From contig BAYV01000002.1 in NCBI GenBank assembly GCA_000710935.1, positions 1-64,000 on the forward strand: 64,000 nucleotides of DNA, written 5' to 3'. A model generated the notes under the pieces. The model was not told where the DNA came from and ran no database searches. It saw only the letters and a program-made list of their open reading frames with translations. A program made the position numbers and the translations under genes. The DNA is from Iodidimonas nitroreducens (GTDB taxonomy: Bacteria; Pseudomonadota; Alphaproteobacteria; Sphingomonadales; Rhodothalassiaceae). Every line of letters starts with the position of its first letter. The stretch's first letter is position 1. Of this stretch, positions 60,578 to 64,000 are shown piece by piece.

Positions 60578-61573
60578 ATGACAACAAAAGCGCGCGCGCC
60601 GCAGCTTTATGTGATCATCGATACGGAAGAAGAGTTCGATTGGGATGCGCCTTTTGATCGCCGGGCGCGGGCCGTGACATCAATCCCCGCCCAGCAGCGG
60701 GCGCAGGATATTTTCGCCCGCTATGATCTGGTGCCCAGCTATGTCATCGATCATCCGGTGGCCGATAATCCTGAAGCCGTGGCGGTGCTGAAAGCGTGGC
60801 AGGACGAGGGACAGGCGGTGATCGGCGCGCATTTGCATCCGTGGGTCTCGCCGCCTTTTGACGAGGAGGTGAGCCGCCAAAACAGCTATCCCGGCAATTT
60901 ACCGAAATCCTTGGAATATGAAAAACTGCGCCAACTGACCGCGCTGATCGAACGGGTTTTTGCGAAACGCCCGCGCCTTTATAAAGCGGGCCGCTATGGA
61001 ATTGGCCCCAATACCGCAACGATCCTCCAGGATTTGGGCTATCAGATCGATGCCAGCATCGTGCCCTATACCGATTTCAGCTTTGATCATGGCCCTGATT
61101 TTCGCCATGAAACGCCGCATTTACGGCCTTTTCTGCCCGCCCGCGATATTCTGGAATTGCCGCTTTCCACGGGCTTTGCCGGGCTTTTGCGGAAGCGCGG
61201 CGCGGGCCTGTTTCCAATGATTGATCGGCCATTGATGCGCTCTGTTCATCTGCCGGGGATTTTTGCCCGTCTGGGCCTTTTGGAACGCATCAGGCTCAGC
61301 CCCGAGGGCCAGGGGGCCGATGATCATATCCGCCTCACCAAAGCCATGTGGGATGATGGGTTTGATGTTTTTTCTTATACCTATCACAGCCCATCCCTGG
61401 TCCCCGGCCATACGCCTTATGTGCGCAGCCCCGCTGATCTGGATCGGTTTCTCGATCATATGGATCGCTATTTCGATTTTTTCTTCAATGAATTGGGGGG
61501 CAGGGCTGCCACCCCCCTGACACTTTATCAACAATGGCAGGATCGCGGGAAAATTTGGGCGGCGGACCTTTGA
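60578..61573 (+). CDS. Polysaccharide deacetylase family protein (WalW-like)
   Basis: This 331-residue NodB-like protein opens QLYVIIDTEEEFDWDAPF (motif 1 acidic residues). GQAVIGAHLHPWVSPPFDEE (metal His pair HLH) and RLYKAGRYGIGPNTATIL (motif 3) follow, then DVFSYTYHSPSLVPGHTPYV near the C-terminus. It differs from the deacetylase at 25272 and may act on another acetylated sugar, or not be catalytic. No signal peptide is visible. AAGAGG precedes the ATG at 60578. Confidence 0.83.
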   Translation: MTTKARAPQLYVIIDTEEEFDWDAPFDRRARAVTSIPAQQRAQDIFARYDLVPSYVIDHPVADNPEAVAVLKAWQDEGQAVIGAHLHPWVSPPFDEEVSRQNSYPGNLPKSLEYEKLRQLTALIERVFAKRPRLYKAGRYGIGPNTATILQDLGYQIDASIVPYTDFSFDHGPDFRHETPHLRPFLPARDILELPLSTGFAGLLRKRGAGLFPMIDRPLMRSVHLPGIFARLGLLERIRLSPEGQGADDHIRLTKAMWDDGFDVFSYTYHSPSLVPGHTPYVRSPADLDRFLDHMDRYFDFFFNELGGRAATPLTLYQQWQDRGKIWAADL

Positions 61574-61674
61574 ACAGGATCGACAAAACAAAATGATCTA
61601 TGCCATTTTCACAAAGTTTTATGGGATAGCCAGCCTGTGGCGGGCAACCGCCGAGGCCATCATGGGATCGAGCA

Positions 61675-62532
61675 ATGCCAAAGACGGTTGATCAGACCAC
61701 AAGCGCTCCTGCGGATGAAACTTATGGGGATGAAAATCTTGGGGATGAAACCGCCAATCGCCCGGAATTTGTCGATTATTATACCCGCGATGATGTGGCT
61801 TTGGGGCGTCAGGCGCATTTTTCCCGCTTGCGCGATTCCCTATTGGCGATCAGGGCGATGGAAGGGGATGCGGATCGTGCCCTTGATGTGGCCGATATTG
61901 GCGGGGGCACAGGGGATTGTTCGGTGGTTTGGGCGGAAAAGGGGCACAAGCCCATCTGTATCGATATCGGGCGCGATCTGATCGAGGCCGGACGGACAAG
62001 GGCGAAGGCTTTAGGGCTTGATATCGGCTATGAAGTGGGCTCGGCGACCGCTTTGCCATTGGCCTCTGGCTCGGTGGATATCGCTTTGCTGCCCGAATTG
62101 CTCGAACATGTGGAAGATTGGCAGGCCTGCCTTGATGAAGCGACGCGAATCGTGCGCCCCGGCGGGCTGATTCAGCTTTCCACCAATAACAAGATCAATC
62201 CTCGCCAGCAGGAATTCAGATTGCCCTTCTATAGCTGGTATCCGGGGCCGATAAAGCGCTATTGCGTGCGCCGGACCCTTGATGATCGCCCGGAATGGGC
62301 AAATTATGCCACCTTTCCTGCAGTGAATTGGTTTACCCCGGGGCAATTGATCAAGGCTTTGCGGCGGCGGGGCTTCGATCAAATCTACAGCCGCGCCGAT
62401 CTGGCGGCGGCCCGTGGCCTTGGGGGCTGGAAAGGATCGGTGCTGGCTGTGTTGAAGGCTGCGCCCATTTTATATTGGCCGATCAGAAGCTGTTCGCAAT
62501 CCACCTTTCTGGTGGCAAAGAAACAGGCTTGA
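61675..62532 (+). CDS. Class I SAM-dependent methyltransferase
   Basis: This 285-residue methyltransferase has motif I VADIGGGTGDCSVVWAEKGH, the acidic residue in PICIDIGRD, SATALPLASGSVDIALLPEL and the post-motif region EATRIVRPGGLIQLSTNNKI. The N-terminal 50 residues are polar and probably unstructured. It may methylate a sugar of the exopolysaccharide or a lipid-linked intermediate; the substrate is not evident. A 32-codon frame (61593-61691) overlaps its start and is not called. Confidence 0.85.
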   Translation: MPKTVDQTTSAPADETYGDENLGDETANRPEFVDYYTRDDVALGRQAHFSRLRDSLLAIRAMEGDADRALDVADIGGGTGDCSVVWAEKGHKPICIDIGRDLIEAGRTRAKALGLDIGYEVGSATALPLASGSVDIALLPELLEHVEDWQACLDEATRIVRPGGLIQLSTNNKINPRQQEFRLPFYSWYPGPIKRYCVRRTLDDRPEWANYATFPAVNWFTPGQLIKALRRRGFDQIYSRADLAAARGLGGWKGSVLAVLKAAPILYWPIRSCSQSTFLVAKKQA

Positions 62533-62625
62533 CCATGGGCTGGAGCCGCCTGCGGATGCCAAAAATTGAGGAGCCGGGGCTTATGGCGGGGGCGGGGTGT
62601 GTGGCGGGCAACAGGTGACAGGCCA

Positions 62626-62997
62626 TCAATGGCGGGCGGATTTTTCGCTTTCATCCACCAGATCGGCCAGCCGGTTATGGGCTTGATTGGCTAGGGATTC
62701 GATTTCGTCCCATTGTTCGGTCAGGGCGGATATTTCGGCCTGAAATTGTTCCATGCTCAGCCGACGGTTTTTATCGGTGGCCATCACGGCAGCAATGGCG
62801 GCGCGCGTGGGGCTGTTCAATCCCACTTCTTTGAGCAGGGTTTTCTGCCCGGATTGCAGGGCGCCCTCCAGATCTTTCAATCGGGACGCGATGACCATCA
62901 GATAAATCAGGCCCAAAAGCAAAAGGCTGAAAAGAAGAATGAAGCCGCCAGCCATCAAATGAACATGGCTGATGTTGAAACCCAGAATCGTGCTCAT
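62626..62997 (-). CDS. Small membrane protein with coiled-coil tail, unknown function
   Basis: This 123-residue protein has one N-terminal membrane helix (AGGFILLFSLLLLGLIYLMV, about 16-35). A charged helical region with coiled-coil character follows (RLSMEQFQAEISALTEQWDE and further). I do not recognise a family. The TTAGGG upstream of the ATG and the sensible membrane/coiled-coil design support a real gene. It stands alone between the methyltransferase and phoU. Confidence 0.6.
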   Translation of the reverse strand: MSTILGFNISHVHLMAGGFILLFSLLLLGLIYLMVIASRLKDLEGALQSGQKTLLKEVGLNSPTRAAIAAVMATDKNRRLSMEQFQAEISALTEQWDEIESLANQAHNRLADLVDESEKSARH

Positions 62998-63598
62998 ATC
63001 AGATGCCCTAAAGGCAAGAGAAAACCTTGTCAGGCAGTTATCTGCCCAAAAGGGAGCTTATCCGGTTTTGATCGAAATCAAAAGCCAAGAGAAAGGATGG
63101 CCGACCATAAAGCGGCGCTAGCGGCCAAGATACAGATGGCCGATGCCCCGGCAGAGAGCCGCGCGGAAGACGACCGATCATAGCCTTTGGCATGAAGGGA
63201 AGCCTGCTTGATCCCGGATTGCTTATTTGTCATCGCTATCACACCACCCGTTTTTCAGTTCATGTCTCGTTAGAAACTTGGGCTCGTCAGAAACTTGGGT
63301 TCATCAGAATTCGAGATCACCAGAAATTCATCAAAACGTATTTTAAAGGCCCCAGTTCCGATGCATTGTTTCTAAATAATGCCAGTCAGGTCGTTAGCTG
63401 ACAACAACATGATTCTCACAAGTTCGTTTATAAACCGTAAAATTTTAGGTGAATTATTTTGATCATGGATTTTTCCGGGGCATTTTTTCTACAGGCCCAT
63501 GGGAGATATAAAACCCGCAGCGTCATAGTTTTGTAACGCATTCTTCTTAAACAAGAGAGCGATGAGAGCCGATCCCGGAACAGGGCGGAGGTGAGCGG
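62998..63598. other. Long intergenic region upstream of phoU
   Basis: These 601 bases hold no gene I can support. The left part is ordinary in composition. Around 63265-63340 there are degenerate direct repeats of a 17-base unit (TCAGAAACTTGGG-like) two to four times. From about 63350 it is AT-rich. A weak PhoB-box-like element lies at 63520-63537. Short frames on both strands have no recognisable products. Confidence 0.5.
63520..63537 (+). promoter_or_regulatory. Possible weak Pho box
   Basis: GCGTCAT-AGTT-TTGTAAC resembles two PhoB half-sites (CTGTCAT) spaced by four bases, with several mismatches. It lies about 60 bases before phoU, where phosphate-responsive control would be expected. 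The match is poor, so this is tentative. Confidence 0.25.
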
Positions 63599-64000
63599 AT
63601 GCGTGATATTCATACGAATAAGTCCTATGATGAAGAGCTTGATCAACTCCGCGCCACCTTGAGCGAAATGGCGGGATTGGCCGAAGCCCAGCTCCATAAT
63701 GCCGTAACTGCTTTGGTGGCCCGGGATATGATTCTGGCGCAAAAATCCATCGCAGATGATGAGCGGATCGACAGGCTGGAGCATCTGGCAGAAGAAAGGG
63801 CGATTGAAATCATCGCCCGCCGCGCGCCTTTGGCTGATGATCTGCGCGAACTGGTGGCGGCCATCAGGCTGTCTGGCGCCTTGGAACGAATTGGTGATTA
63901 TGCCAAGAATATCGCCAAAAGAACCACGGTTCTGGTGAATGTTCTGCCCATGCGCCAGATTAGCATCATCCCCGAAATGGCAAAGCAGGCCCAGCGCATG
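63599..64000 (+). CDS. phoU: Phosphate-signalling protein PhoU (partial, runs off the window)
   Basis: The first 134 codons are present and the frame stays open to the end of the window. It starts MRDIHTNKSYDEELDQLRAT with a strong GGAGGTGA before the ATG at 63599. The helical repeat shows AGLAEAQLHNAVTALVARDM, ADDERIDRLEHLAEERAIEI and LRELVAAIRLSGALERIGDY, the last containing the family's ERIGDYAKNI motif. PhoU restrains the PhoR/PhoB system and links it to the PstSCAB transporter. Pst genes are not upstream here. Confidence 0.93.
   Translation, partial: MRDIHTNKSYDEELDQLRATLSEMAGLAEAQLHNAVTALVARDMILAQKSIADDERIDRLEHLAEERAIEIIARRAPLADDLRELVAAIRLSGALERIGDYAKNIAKRTTVLVNVLPMRQISIIPEMAKQAQRM

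Noticed and set aside
61593-61691. Frame of 32 codons overlapping the methyltransferase start
   Set aside because: It is short, without a clear ribosome-binding site, and ends 17 bases inside the methyltransferase gene; a small coupled leader cannot be excluded.
62713-63183. Frame of 156 codons on the plus strand
   Set aside because: It is mostly antisense to the small membrane protein at 62626-62997, which has a sensible membrane helix and coiled coil.
63192-63401. Frame of 69 codons upstream of phoU
   Set aside because: It runs through the degenerate repeats, has no family features and the region looks non-coding.

Overview
The window is a chromosomal segment of an alphaproteobacterium. 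The evidence is the PopZ-type protein next to valS, the pcm-tolC-popZ-valS order, and sdhE-mfd placed divergently from recG. I cannot fix the order from sequence alone. Coding density is high, composition is moderately GC-rich, and the tetramer GATC is strikingly common in coding DNA.

Layout. 1-2340: dispersed repeats, a broken lamin-tail/phospholipase-D gene, tRNA-Asn, a first PEP-CTERM protein behind a sigma-54-type promoter, and tRNA-Cys. 2493-16064: housekeeping genes (pcm, a TolC-family gene, a popZ-like gene, valS, a periplasmic cyclophilin, mfd, sdhE, a GNAT enzyme, recG). 16331-20258: a second sigma-54-preceded PEP-CTERM gene, then a leftward pair made of an exosortase-associated acyltransferase and a ThiF-nitroreductase fusion. 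20673-34660: a long rightward exosortase A (XrtA) exopolysaccharide operon: export lipoprotein, chain-length regulator, tyrosine kinase, ATPase, deacetylase, FemAB-like protein, exosortase, amidotransferase, priming sugar transferase and two glycosyltransferases. 34655-62532: an accessory polysaccharide region in alternating blocks. It holds glycosyltransferases, an O-antigen-ligase-like protein, a flippase, two sulfotransferases, a C-type-lectin-like protein, a DegT-type aminotransferase, GNAT/FemAB-like proteins, a second asparagine-synthetase-like protein, two exosortase-associated hydrolases with an acyl carrier protein, an AMP ligase with a PLP decarboxylase, a secreted propeller/beta-helix protein, a ManC-type enzyme, a deacetylase and a methyltransferase. 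62626-64000: a small membrane protein and the start of phoU.

How it fits together (inference from family knowledge). A repeat unit is primed by the sugar transferase at 30941, extended by several glycosyltransferases, decorated (acyl, amino-acid-like, sulfate and methyl groups), flipped, polymerised with length set by the Wzz/kinase pair, and exported through Wza-like proteins. XrtA processes PEP-CTERM proteins, two of which are encoded nearby. Their sigma-54-type promoters suggest joint control by an enhancer-binding regulator not present here.

The most unusual item is the gene at 34655-36694. Its N-terminal third is a paralogue of the stand-alone Wza-like lipoprotein at 20673, and the rest is an outer-membrane beta-barrel. 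The separate barrel gene expected between the kinase and the ATPase is absent, so export and barrel functions appear fused in one polypeptide. Other points of interest are the asparagine-synthetase-like protein lacking the catalytic Cys2, the lectin-like secreted protein, and the ThiF-nitroreductase/acyltransferase pair.
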